A stretch of DNA of 64,000 bases from Marinilabiliaceae bacterium ANBcel2 (GTDB taxonomy: Bacteria > Bacteroidota > Bacteroidia > Bacteroidales > Marinilabiliaceae): positions 1 to 64,000 of the forward strand of contig JARULA010000010.1 of the NCBI GenBank assembly GCA_029688995.1. The letters run 5' to 3'. The notes below the pieces were generated by a model. The model ran no database searches. It was not told where the DNA came from and saw only the letters and a program-made list of their open reading frames with translations. This document shows positions 17,421-25,115 of this stretch, one piece after another. Every line of letters starts with the position of its first letter. The stretch's first letter is position 1. The translations under genes were made by a program, and so were the position numbers.

Positions 17421-18344
17421 TTAGATTTCACTAATTGCTGGAACAACTTTTGCTTTTTTATTTAAGTAATTAATTGTGTGATATTTAATAATTGGTTCAC
17501 TGAATAATCTTAATGTAGAGTCTTCTATTTTCTTTCGTTTCAATGTTTCCTGAATTCTATTAGTGCAAATCTCAATATAGTCAACAGATTTAGCTTTATG
17601 AAGAAGAGCATTCTCATTTTTTTCAATTCCAATAAATTGTCTGCCCTCAAGAATTGCAGAAAGCAAAAAACTACCACTTCCACAAGCATTGTCAAGTACA
17701 ACATCTCCTGGATTTGTAAGTGTTTTTATTAGGTAACGCCCCAATTCAATAGGCTTTTGTGTTGGATGCAGAACAGGGCCTTCTGATTCTGCTGTTTTTA
17801 TATATACAAAATCATCAATTGGTTGTTCTTCGTAGAAAACTATATCGTTAGGGAATCTTTCTCCTTTGCTTTTTACATGATGTGGCTTAAAATCTCCATA
17901 ACTTCCAGTAAATTGGTCTTTTCTTACACCTTTATCATAAGCATCACCATCGGTCATCTGGGGATTGTAAGTTGGTTGCTTTTTATAGAAGATACAAATG
18001 TCTTCGTGTTTTCTGAGCGGTTGTTTTTTTGCATTAAGGAAATTTGTCGATTTTGATTTAATCCAAACGATTTTATATTTAAACAACTTTTCATTACTCA
18101 TAATTAGTTTAGCTGTAAAAAGACCTTGCGCTGTCAAGGCAATTGCTCCATTATCTTTAATAATCCTTTCATAAGAACTCCAGAGTTGGTCTAAATTTAT
18201 TACGGAATCCCATTTGTTTTGGGTAGTTCCATAAGGTAAATCACAAAGAATCAAATCAATTGATTTGCTCGGAATATCTTTCATAACTTCTAAGCAGTCG
18301 CCTTGAATTACTTTGTTTAAATATTGTCCTAATGATTTTGCCAT
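17421..18344 (-). CDS. Site-specific DNA methyltransferase, beta class
   Basis: 307 residues. Motif IV, LILCDLPYGTTQNKWD, is near the N-terminus (about residues 32-47). Motif I, VVLDNACGSGSFLLSAI, is near 220, preceded by HPTQKPIELGRYLI. This order marks the beta class of N6-adenine or N4-cytosine methyltransferases. The middle part with the NPQMTDGDAYDKG segment is the likely target-recognition region. It may protect sites in concert with the downstream nuclease-methyltransferase by modifying the other strand. Confidence 0.92.
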   Translation of the reverse strand: MAKSLGQYLNKVIQGDCLEVMKDIPSKSIDLILCDLPYGTTQNKWDSVINLDQLWSSYERIIKDNGAIALTAQGLFTAKLIMSNEKLFKYKIVWIKSKSTNFLNAKKQPLRKHEDICIFYKKQPTYNPQMTDGDAYDKGVRKDQFTGSYGDFKPHHVKSKGERFPNDIVFYEEQPIDDFVYIKTAESEGPVLHPTQKPIELGRYLIKTLTNPGDVVLDNACGSGSFLLSAILEGRQFIGIEKNENALLHKAKSVDYIEICTNRIQETLKRKKIEDSTLRLFSEPIIKYHTINYLNKKAKVVPAISEI

Positions 18345-18348
18345 TGTG

Positions 18349-18675
18349 TTAAATTTTTAAGTTGCCTTGCTTGACTTTGGATACTCTGTAATACTTTGCT
18401 TTCTCCTCAGCTAATGTCAATAAATCAGCGGAATCCGAAACTCTTTCAATCAATTCTGCAATTTTCTCACTATAAAACTCTCTTTCAAGTTTCTTTATGT
18501 CCAACTTGAAAACACTGGCCAATCTAGGAAGAATTTCCTCGGGGACATTACGTTTTTGATTTTCAATTTTTGATAATGTTGACTGGTCAATATCAAGAGC
18601 TGCCGCAAGTTTTGTTAGAGTTAAACCTTGTTCAACTCTCAGGTTATGTATGTATTCTCCAAATTTTTCTCTCAT
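18349..18675 (-). CDS. XRE-family controller protein of the restriction operon
   Basis: 108 residues. The N-terminal HTH_3 domain is FGEYIHNLRVEQGLTLTKLA, then DIDQSTLSKIENQKRNVPEE, followed by a helical tail rich in E and K. It is the first gene of the operon, four bases before the methyltransferase. A perfect palindrome overlaps its predicted promoter, so it is read as an autorepressor that controls restriction versus modification, as in C-protein systems. Confidence 0.87.
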   Translation of the reverse strand: MREKFGEYIHNLRVEQGLTLTKLAAALDIDQSTLSKIENQKRNVPEEILPRLASVFKLDIKKLEREFYSEKIAELIERVSDSADLLTLAEEKAKYYRVSKVKQGNLKI

Positions 18676-18693
18676 GGTCTTGAGTATTTTGTC

Positions 18694-18709
18694 TTGACAT
18701 ATCTGTCAA
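18694..18709 (-). promoter_or_regulatory. Palindromic operator of the restriction operon
   Basis: TTGACATATCTGTCAA is a perfect two-fold palindrome (six-base arms, four-base centre). It lies 18 bases upstream of the controller ATG and overlaps the -7 element and predicted start site. It is the natural binding site for the XRE protein encoded next to it; this is an inference from position. Confidence 0.7.
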
Positions 18710-18737
18710 AATTACATGCTTTTTATAAAAAAACAAA
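18707..18737 (-). promoter_or_regulatory. Promoter of the controller-methyltransferase-nuclease-RAMA operon
   Basis: On the minus strand TTTG (18734-18737), a 19-bp spacer and TAATTTTG (18707-18714) match the Bacteroidota -33/-7 consensus in full. The start site would fall near 18700, inside the operator. Confidence 0.75.
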
Positions 18738-18774
18738 TTTTTCTTTTACCGTGGTGATTGAGGATAGAGGAGTA

Positions 18775-18862
18775 TGCGCGTAGAGAAGAAAACAGCTCTT
18801 TTGCAAGCTGAAGCATCAGCTTGTGTGTCGGAGCTTGCAAATGTGCTGGTTTGTGCGTTGGC
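18775..18862 (-). repeat. Second-type cassette hairpin, copy F
   Basis: Arms CAGCTCTTTTGCAAGCT (18793-18809) and AGCTTGCAAATGTGCTG (18832-18848) match in 14 of 17 positions. The loop has GCTTGTGTGTCGG and the right flank GTGCGTTGGCTTTTC, both shared with copy D. No attC-like repeat lies next to this copy. Confidence 0.5.
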
Positions 18863-18865
18863 TTT

Positions 18866-19150
18866 TCATTTTTTCGTTTTTCTTTTTCCTGTCTTTAAGT
18901 AGCAAATAGTCTGTTCGATACGGTCTCTTACACTTGGCGGTAACACCTCAATAAACGCTATTGCGTTTAGGAGTATTATGTAATGAGGGAAATATAACTG
19001 TAAGTGCCTCATGTAACGAGGATATAGACAAAACGGATATATTTGGTTAGAGGAAACAGAAGTACCAATCAGGAGAGTATAAAGTACAAAACAAACGAGT
19101 TGCAAGCTCAAAACACTGAATCCTGGGACTAATTCGTCTTCCTCAGTCAC
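18866..19150 (-). CDS. Hypothetical protein, doubtful
   Basis: An open frame of 94 residues with no recognised family. It has hydrophobic stretches (LSLQLVCFVLYTLLIG and YIILLNAIAFIEVL) and a basic end LKTGKRKTKK. It ends just before hairpin F, in the same place other cassette genes end, which is the main reason to list it. Codon use looks irregular and no promoter is clear. It may be a decayed gene. Confidence 0.25.
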   Translation of the reverse strand: MTEEDELVPGFSVLSLQLVCFVLYTLLIGTSVSSNQIYPFCLYPRYMRHLQLYFPHYIILLNAIAFIEVLPPSVRDRIEQTICYLKTGKRKTKK

Positions 19151-19471
19151 AATGCGACCAGGTTAAGGAATTAGGTAGGTGTAAATCACCATGCAATAAT
19201 TGCAAAAATTATTAACATTTACAAGATTTAATTAACAATTCCTACACAACTATCACTGCACTGAATAACAATACTTTATAATGCACAAACATAAAACAGT
19301 GGCATATAATAAAAGCAATTAGCGTAGCAAAAAAATCAAACAATCGACCAGCAAAGCGAAAAATTACACAATACAGACTTTTCCCTTCAGGCTTAAAGCA
19401 GAAAGGATAGTATCGGGTAAGTGGTAAACCCAATTAAATCTACAAAAGAGAATGCAAAAAGAATATGTGCA
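19151..19471. other. Intergenic stretch between integrase and array, no gene seen
   Basis: About 320 bases of A+T-rich DNA downstream of the integrase stop. Both strands have only short frames without family resemblance. If the array works like an integron, the primary attachment site should lie here or between here and 18780, but I could not pick out a site with the cassette cores. Confidence 0.4.
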
Positions 19472-21562
19472 TTAAGGTGGAATGTGGGGCTTTTTACCTG
19501 CAAAACCTGCTTGGGCAACCATACGATCAAAGGGACTGGCTACATTAAGTAGAGCATCACTTACTACATGCGTGTAACGCTCGGTGGTTTTGATGTTTTT
19601 ATGTCCAAGCAACTCCTGCACATATCGGACATCGCGACCTTCTTCCAATAAATGCGTAGCAAAACTATGTCGCAGCATGTGCATATGCACCTTACGTTTA
19701 ATACAAGCAGACTTGGCCATTTTCTTTAAAATTACCGCCATACTTGTAGTACTGTATTGCGTACCGGGCTGAGGGCCCTCAAAAAGAAAAATTTTTGGCT
19801 TTGCCTGATTCAAATAAGTTTTGAGCCATTCATGCAGGTGCTGCGAAAACAAAGTGTAGCGGTCGCGCTTGCCTTTCGAATTTTTAACAAACAGCAAATT
19901 GCGTTTCAAATCCACATCACATAGGCGCAGATTACGGATTTCGCCACGACGCAAACCAGCGGTGTAACCGATGGCAATCAGCAGCTTATGCTTTAAATTA
20001 TCAGTCGTGTTGAGCATGGCCGAAATCTCCGCCAGAGAAAAGAAGTCGGGCAAATAAAAGCCCTTTCGGGGACGCACCACATGCTTATCGGAAAGCGTAT
20101 GATTATGGATGCGCTCGAAAAAAAACTTAAAACTGCTCACCATATTGTCCTGGTGAGAGCTCGACTTCCTCCTGTGCAACAACAGATAATCACGCACCTC
20201 ATCGTCCGTAATAAATGACGGATGCTTATAATTATAATAATCCAAAAAACGCATAAAAGCCCCCAGGTACATTACCTGAGTCTTCGAACTCAAGCTGCTC
20301 TGCTTTAAAATCACCTCATATTGCTTCCGGTAGATTTCCTCCAACCGATAATGTCCTAAAATCCGGTATAACTTCACCTTTAATGACTCCACGGAATAAG
20401 GCACACCCTTGTCCTCCAAGAAAAAAGTCTCCAAGTCATAAGTCCGTTTCAACTCCGCCGCCAAATCGGTATAATAAATCAACGCCAGCTCATTGTTCCC
20501 GGGCATACGACAGCCTTCCTCAAAAAGGTTCTCCGCATCCTTCGACAAAGCACAAATTTGGTTTAAGGGAAGATTAGCATGATACACCAGGAAAAGCAAC
20601 ATCCTATCGCCGGGCGAAGCAATTCCATCCAGCAGAGACCGAATTTCAGCATACGGAAGGAAGAGCGTAATTTTTCGCACCTCCGTTTTTTCAGCCAGCG
20701 GAAAAAACATCTTGTCCCTACCCAGCGTCCGCTCATAAAAAAACTTCACCGCGGCAATCATTTGCTTAAGCTGCGTTGTAGAAAGCAGAACAGACTTACG
20801 CTTCAAATAAGCATACAACTCACTATAAGTCAATTCCTCAATAACTCTGCCCTTATACTCCTTTAAAAAAAGAAGAAAACAGTTCTTATAGACTTCCTGC
20901 GTTCGAAAGCTCAAGCGACGCAACAACATCGCTTCATCAAAACGCCTAACCAGGAGCTCAAAACCAGCTGGCAGAGCAGGTGGTTCAGCCGATTTCTTCA
21001 AAGTAATCACCTGTGGCTTTATGCCAAAACCCTTCAAGACATCCAGCACCTGCAAATAGATTACATTGTCACCAGGAAAAACCCAACGCCGCTCGGTCGA
21101 TACATAAACCCCCACATTCAACCGCACCAAGGCATTAAAAACAGAAGTATGATAGCTGTGCTCAACATAAAACTTCTTATTCACCTTATCCACCGACATC
21201 CGCGCAAGCAGCTCTGAAGCGACGGAAATACTATCCGCAACCCCAAGTTCTGTGGGACTTTTCACAAACGAATTTACAACTGCATCCATATCCTTTTCTG
21301 GCTTTTCGTCCCGTTCAGCCAACTGCTCTTCATGGCTAAAAACAAGCTCCAAATCAGCAACTCGTTCATACACCTCACTCAACCAATGGCGGTAATTCTC
21401 CCGATACGGCACATGCCAACATTTAAGCGATTTACTATATGCTCGCCCAGGCAAACCACGCGTAATAACATTAAAATCAGAATCCAGCAAATAAGCATCC
21501 GCCTTCAAAGCGAGACGCTGACATCCCCGATGCAAAACTGGAAAGACAAATAAACGAGCCAT
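19472..21562 (-). CDS. Tandem-module tyrosine recombinase (XerD/integron-integrase-like)
   Basis: 696 residues from the ATG at 21562; a GTG at 21661 would add 33 residues of unlikely sequence. The N-terminal arm contains YSKSLKCWHVPYRENYRHWL, like other Bacteroidota integrases. A first core-binding domain (RTQEVYKNCFLLFLKEYKGR) leads to a degenerate catalytic domain in which the expected GLR is ANLPLNQI and no HxxR or tyrosine motif is found. A second core-binding domain (KTQVMYLGAFMRFLDYY) leads to an intact catalytic domain: R538 in GLRRGEI, K565, H628-x-x-R631, H654 in LLGHKN and Y663 in TTERYTHV. Single-module enzymes are about half this size. G+C is visibly higher than in neighbouring genes. 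It is the best candidate to move the cassettes. Confidence 0.85.
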   Translation of the reverse strand: MARLFVFPVLHRGCQRLALKADAYLLDSDFNVITRGLPGRAYSKSLKCWHVPYRENYRHWLSEVYERVADLELVFSHEEQLAERDEKPEKDMDAVVNSFVKSPTELGVADSISVASELLARMSVDKVNKKFYVEHSYHTSVFNALVRLNVGVYVSTERRWVFPGDNVIYLQVLDVLKGFGIKPQVITLKKSAEPPALPAGFELLVRRFDEAMLLRRLSFRTQEVYKNCFLLFLKEYKGRVIEELTYSELYAYLKRKSVLLSTTQLKQMIAAVKFFYERTLGRDKMFFPLAEKTEVRKITLFLPYAEIRSLLDGIASPGDRMLLFLVYHANLPLNQICALSKDAENLFEEGCRMPGNNELALIYYTDLAAELKRTYDLETFFLEDKGVPYSVESLKVKLYRILGHYRLEEIYRKQYEVILKQSSLSSKTQVMYLGAFMRFLDYYNYKHPSFITDDEVRDYLLLHRRKSSSHQDNMVSSFKFFFERIHNHTLSDKHVVRPRKGFYLPDFFSLAEISAMLNTTDNLKHKLLIAIGYTAGLRRGEIRNLRLCDVDLKRNLLFVKNSKGKRDRYTLFSQHLHEWLKTYLNQAKPKIFLFEGPQPGTQYSTTSMAVILKKMAKSACIKRKVHMHMLRHSFATHLLEEGRDVRYVQELLGHKNIKTTERYTHVVSDALLNVASPFDRMVAQAGFAGKKPHIPP

Positions 21563-21765
21563 CAGCAAGACAGAGTAAAGGTTATTAAAACAATTAGATC
21601 TCAATTTAAACCATTCCGTCAAAAAAATCAAGCCCCTCACAATCAAAACGCCAGTACACACACTTCACCCAGCTCATCTTAGCGAATGGCATTGACTGCA
21701 AAACTGCAAAATATTGTAATAGGAAAGTAACCATTCGGTGGCTAAAACGGTTCTGTCTTGTATCG

Positions 21766-21800
21766 TCTCTCAGACTGGCACATTTTGACCGAAATAGCCA
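21766..21800 (+). repeat. Isolated end of the same IS21-type element as at 212
   Basis: Bases 21766-21795 equal bases 212-241, and the following AGCCA equals the outer end of the first copy, here with one 21-bp unit instead of two. No istB of that type precedes it. It is a solo end left after deletion or recombination. Confidence 0.65.
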
Positions 21801-21803
21801 ACT

Positions 21804-21944
21804 GTCAACTTTTTAGGGAAGGCTACACTGGTTACTGCGTTATTAGATAGATTACTATATCGGTGCGAAGTAGTAAAACTTCATGGCAAAAGCTATAGAA
21901 TAGAGAACAGGAAAACTATCTTTGAGAAGCAAGAACAGGGATGA
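21804..21944 (+). pseudogene. IstB C-terminal fragment of a second IS21-type element
   Basis: The 46 residues include [20 protein letters not shown] and [11 protein letters not shown] and end at TGA 21942-21944. This is the IstB C-terminal pattern but clearly different from the copy at 1-187, so a second element. An in-frame stop at 21795-21797 cuts it off from any start. Confidence 0.7.
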
Positions 21945-22044
21945 CTAATATATTTTTTAATTTAAACTGGTGATTTACTTTTACTCATACTTTTGCTAAT
22001 TTACTGTACTAATTTGATTTTACAAATTGTGTCCAGTGAATTAG

Positions 22045-22269
22045 GGGGTTAATACAGAAACACCACGCTTTTCAAATGCTGTAAGCAGTGACTTAGTTGA
22101 CATAGAAAACTATTATCATATTGCATATATGGCTTCAGGCAGTTACGATTTAATTATTGTAACCACCAATAATAACGATGAAACTGATGTAGCCGTTATT
22201 ATTGAAGAGGTACAGGTTGAAAGTAAAAAAACAACTACTATTAATATAGACTTTAACGATTTTGAATAA
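22045..22269 (+). pseudogene. C-terminal fragment of a surface protein (DUF4382-like lipoprotein)
   Basis: About 74 residues end at TAA 22267-22269. A beta-rich pattern with MASGSYDLIIVTTNNNDE and VIIEEVQVESKKTTTINID resembles the repeated beta domain of Bacteroidota lipoproteins. No signal peptide or start remains, because the upstream part has been replaced by IS21 remnants. The family call is tentative; the truncation is clear. A terminator follows. Confidence 0.45.
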
Positions 22270-22292
22270 ATAAGTTGTTAAAAAAACATACC

Positions 22293-22330
22293 AAAAAAAA
22301 GGTTGTCGATAATGACAACCTTTTTTTTTG
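22293..22330. terminator. Bidirectional terminator between lipoprotein remnant and tRNA-Lys
   Basis: AAGGTTGTC and GACAACCTT form a stem around the loop GATAAT, with an A-run before and nine T after it. It can end transcription of the remnant on the plus strand and of tRNA-Lys on the minus strand. Confidence 0.85.
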
Positions 22331-22331
22331 G

Positions 22332-22404
22332 TGACTCAGCTGAGGTTCGAACTCAGGACCCCATCCTTAAAAGGGATGTGCTCTACCAGCTGAGCTACTG
22401 AGTC
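22332..22404 (-). tRNA. tRNA-Lys (anticodon TTT)
   Basis: A 73-base cloverleaf on the minus strand: acceptor GACTCAG/CTGAGTC with discriminator A, D arm GCTC/GAGC, anticodon stem CATCC/GGATG with loop CTTTTAA, and T arm CTGAG/CTCAG with TTCGAAC. The CCA end is not encoded. It has a consensus promoter upstream and a terminator downstream, so it is a single-gene unit. Confidence 0.97.
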
Positions 22405-22431
22405 TCCCGTTGTTTTCTCATAATTGCGCTG

Positions 22432-22463
22432 CAAAAATAGGTGGTTATTTTTTATCCTCCAAA
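22432..22463 (-). promoter_or_regulatory. Promoter of tRNA-Lys
   Basis: On the minus strand TTTG (22460-22463), 20 bp, then TATTTTTG (22432-22439). Both elements fit the Bacteroidota consensus. The start site would be about 20 bases before the tRNA. Confidence 0.75.
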
Positions 22464-22642
22464 AATATGAGAGAAAAAATACAATAAAATTTCACCCTAT
22501 CTCATAACTACCGCTCATACAATTCATTAAAATATTATTTATCGCAAAACAGATAAATTATGTTTTTACAGATAAATTACTTACCTTTTATTTCATTCAA
22601 ATTAACTCATAAAGTAGTTAAAGTCAAATATAAAAAACAATT

Positions 22643-24052
22643 ATGCAAAACGTTAGAGAAGCAGCTGTTGCAGGGTTATTTTATGAAGCTGAAAAAGAGA
22701 GGTTAAAAACTCAAATAAAAGAGCTTTTTGAAGATGCTGAAACCCGTTTATCAAAAAATGAAATAAGAGCACTTATACTACCACATGCCGGCTATCAATT
22801 TTCAGGAAGAGTTGCAGCATCGGGAATCAACCAGTTAAACAGAAATGCAAAATATAAAAGGATATTCATTATAGGAACCAGTCACAGATCGGCTTATAAC
22901 GGAGTAGCAGTAATAAAGGATCAGGATTTTTATACCCCTTTGGGCGTTGTTCCTGTTGATCACTCTACCTGTAACAATTTAGTTGAAAACTCTCCTCTTT
23001 TTAATTTCGATAATAAATGTCATGAAAAAGAACACTCTATTGAAATAGAGCTACCCTTGTTACAATACCATCTGCAAAAATCTTTTCAAATAGTACCCCT
23101 ACTTATCGGAACAAAAGATATTGACAGCTATTTTAAAATTGCTGAAGAGTTAAAGCAATATTTTACTCCTGAAAATCTTTTTATAATAAGCAGTGATTTT
23201 TCACACTACCCATGTTATGATGATGCGGTCAAAATAGATAAAGAGAGTGCCGATGCAATTGAGAAAAACAGTGTTAGTGAACTTGTTAAAACCATTGAAA
23301 AACACTCAAAAGAAAATATTGAAGGATTAACTACCTCTATTTGCGGATGGAGTGCTCTATTAACACTTTTATATATTACAAATAAAATAGAAGAGATAAA
23401 ATACCATCATATACTTTATGAAAATTCAGGAGATTATCCAATGGGTGATGAATCAAGGGTTGTAGGCTATAACGCTATTGTTGCAGTTAATCAAGAAAAA
23501 AAGGAGTTTAATTTAACAAACAGAGAAAAGAACCAACTCATAGAGATTGCAAGAGACGCTGTGGAAAAGACATTTAAAGGAGAGTTATTAAACAACAACA
23601 TTAATAATATATCGGCTAATCTTGAAACAGTTACAGGGGCATTTGTCTCATTATACAAAAAAAAGAGGTTAAGAGGTTGTATAGGACAAATTATTACAAA
23701 AAAACCACTTTGGAAAACTGTTCAGGAGTCAGCCAAATCAGCAGCCTTTGAAGATCCAAGATTTGATCCGCTACAACCTGACGAACTGGATGAGATCTGT
23801 TTTGAGATTTCTGTTTTAACACCTCTGCAAAAGATTTATGATATTAATCGTATAACTCCAGGCAAACATGGCATTTTTATTCGCAAAGGAGAGAGCCAGG
23901 GAACATATCTGCCACAGGTTGCAACAAAAATGAAATGGAATGCTAAAGAGTTTGTAGAAAATTGCTCAAAAGAGAAAGCAAAAATAGGCACTAACGGATG
24001 GAAAGATGCAGATATTTATATTTACGAAGCTATTGTTTTTCAAGAAAGATAA
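22643..24052 (+). CDS. amrB: AmmeMemoRadiSam system protein, Memo domain fused to AMMECR1 domain
   Basis: 469 residues. Residues about 1-265 are the MEMO1/LigB-like domain: REAAVAGLFYEA, ALILPHAGYQFSGRVAA with its conserved H, FIIGTSHRSAYNGVAV, ISSDFSHYPCYDDA. Residues about 285-465 are AMMECR1: GAFVSLYKKKRLRGCIGQI and YLPQVATKMKW. In many bacteria these are separate amrB and amrA genes. The conserved trio with amrS is thought to carry out a radical modification whose substrate is unknown. The start ATG follows a long A+T-rich leader. The next gene, amrS, starts 12 bp after the stop. Confidence 0.93.
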   Translation: MQNVREAAVAGLFYEAEKERLKTQIKELFEDAETRLSKNEIRALILPHAGYQFSGRVAASGINQLNRNAKYKRIFIIGTSHRSAYNGVAVIKDQDFYTPLGVVPVDHSTCNNLVENSPLFNFDNKCHEKEHSIEIELPLLQYHLQKSFQIVPLLIGTKDIDSYFKIAEELKQYFTPENLFIISSDFSHYPCYDDAVKIDKESADAIEKNSVSELVKTIEKHSKENIEGLTTSICGWSALLTLLYITNKIEEIKYHHILYENSGDYPMGDESRVVGYNAIVAVNQEKKEFNLTNREKNQLIEIARDAVEKTFKGELLNNNINNISANLETVTGAFVSLYKKKRLRGCIGQIITKKPLWKTVQESAKSAAFEDPRFDPLQPDELDEICFEISVLTPLQKIYDINRITPGKHGIFIRKGESQGTYLPQVATKMKWNAKEFVENCSKEKAKIGTNGWKDADIYIYEAIVFQER

Positions 24053-24064
24053 TAATAACAACCT

Positions 24065-25078
24065 ATGCAAAACAGAAGAGGTATAGCGCAATGGTGGAAA
24101 AGAGAAAATCTATATATTTATTGTCATCTATGTCCCCATCAATGCAAATTAAAAGATGGGGAAAGAGGAATTTGTAATAGTCGTGTGAATGAAAATGGAA
24201 CTCTTTATACCGAGGCGTGGAATCTTTGGGATGCAGTAAATTGTGATCCTGTAGAAAAAAAACCGCTTTTCCACTTTTTGCCCGGCAGTAGAACACTCTC
24301 GGTAGCAACAAATGGATGCAATTTAAGATGTTTAAACTGCCAAAACCACAAAACCTCACAAACAACTCCAGGGAGGCCGGGTCACACCTATTGTGAACCA
24401 AAAGATACAGTCAATGCAGCAATAAAATATGAGTGCTCTTCAATATCATATACTTACTCCGATCCTGTTGTGTACTATGAACAGATGCTTGAAACTGCAA
24501 AAGAGGCAAAAAAAAGCAATTTAAAAAACATTATGGTTAGTGCCGGATATATAAATCCTGCTCCCCTTAAAGAATTAATACCCTGGATTGATGCTGTAAA
24601 CATAGATTTAAAAAGTTTTAGCAGCAAAACATATAAACAACTATGCAAAGTTGAACTAAAACCGGTATTAAAAAGTTTAAAAGAGATAAAAGAGAGCGGA
24701 ACATGGTTAGAGATAACAAATCTAATTATTCCGGAATATACAGACGATGAACAAACAATTAAACTAATGTGCAAATGGTTAGTTAAAAACAGTTTTGCTG
24801 AGACCCCACTCCATTTTAATAGATTTTTTCCTGCACATAAACTTTCTCATCTCCCCCCTACTCCTGTTGAGAAAATAAATAAAGCAATTTATATAGCTAA
24901 AAATGAAGGAATAAAATATATTTATAGTGGAAATATGCTAACCGACATACATGAAAACAGCTATTGCCATAATTGTAATCACATCATCATTGAAAGATCG
25001 GGTTACAGAGTAATAGATTCATTTATGAAAAAAAATGCATGTTCACAATGCAATACTGTTATTCCCGGATATTTTTGA
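24065..25078 (+). CDS. amrS: AmmeMemoRadiSam system radical SAM enzyme
   Basis: 337 residues. The 4Fe-4S cluster motif is CNLRCLNC (CxxxCxxC) at about residues 85-92. An N-terminal extra cysteine region CHLCPHQCKLKDGERGIC at about 20-37 and a C-terminal CHNCNHI...CSQC region could bind further metal. The central NIMVSAGYINPAPLKEL and AVNIDLKSFSSKTYKQL blocks are typical of AmrS. It works with the fused Memo-AMMECR1 protein encoded just upstream. Cytoplasmic; no signal peptide. Confidence 0.95.
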   Translation: MQNRRGIAQWWKRENLYIYCHLCPHQCKLKDGERGICNSRVNENGTLYTEAWNLWDAVNCDPVEKKPLFHFLPGSRTLSVATNGCNLRCLNCQNHKTSQTTPGRPGHTYCEPKDTVNAAIKYECSSISYTYSDPVVYYEQMLETAKEAKKSNLKNIMVSAGYINPAPLKELIPWIDAVNIDLKSFSSKTYKQLCKVELKPVLKSLKEIKESGTWLEITNLIIPEYTDDEQTIKLMCKWLVKNSFAETPLHFNRFFPAHKLSHLPPTPVEKINKAIYIAKNEGIKYIYSGNMLTDIHENSYCHNCNHIIIERSGYRVIDSFMKKNACSQCNTVIPGYF

Positions 25079-25102
25079 TAATACCACTTTTTTATATATT
25101 TG
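25073..25102 (+). promoter_or_regulatory. Promoter for tamA within the end of amrS
   Basis: TTTG (25073-25076) lies 18 bp upstream of TATATTTG (25095-25102). Transcription would start about 6-8 bases before the TTG start codon of tamA, giving an almost leaderless message. Confidence 0.55.
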
Positions 25103-25115
25103 AAAAAAGAAGAAT

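Noticed and set aside
3615-18862. The repeats as a CRISPR array
   Set aside because: The repeats are long inverted structures with variable arms, are spaced by whole operons and lack short unique spacers. No cas genes are present.
12671-18862. The second-type hairpins as intrinsic terminators
   Set aside because: They have no T-run directly after the stem in the gene direction, and their loops share sequence, which terminators do not need.
19242-19433. Minus-strand frame of 63 codons downstream of the integrase
   Set aside because: Irregular composition, no recognisable family and no start signal. It is treated as intergenic.
212-21800. A composite IS21 transposon carrying everything between the two matching ends
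   Set aside because: The region includes the essential gene aspS and tadA, the two ends have the same orientation and only one has an istB before it. Separate insertions and deletions are more likely.
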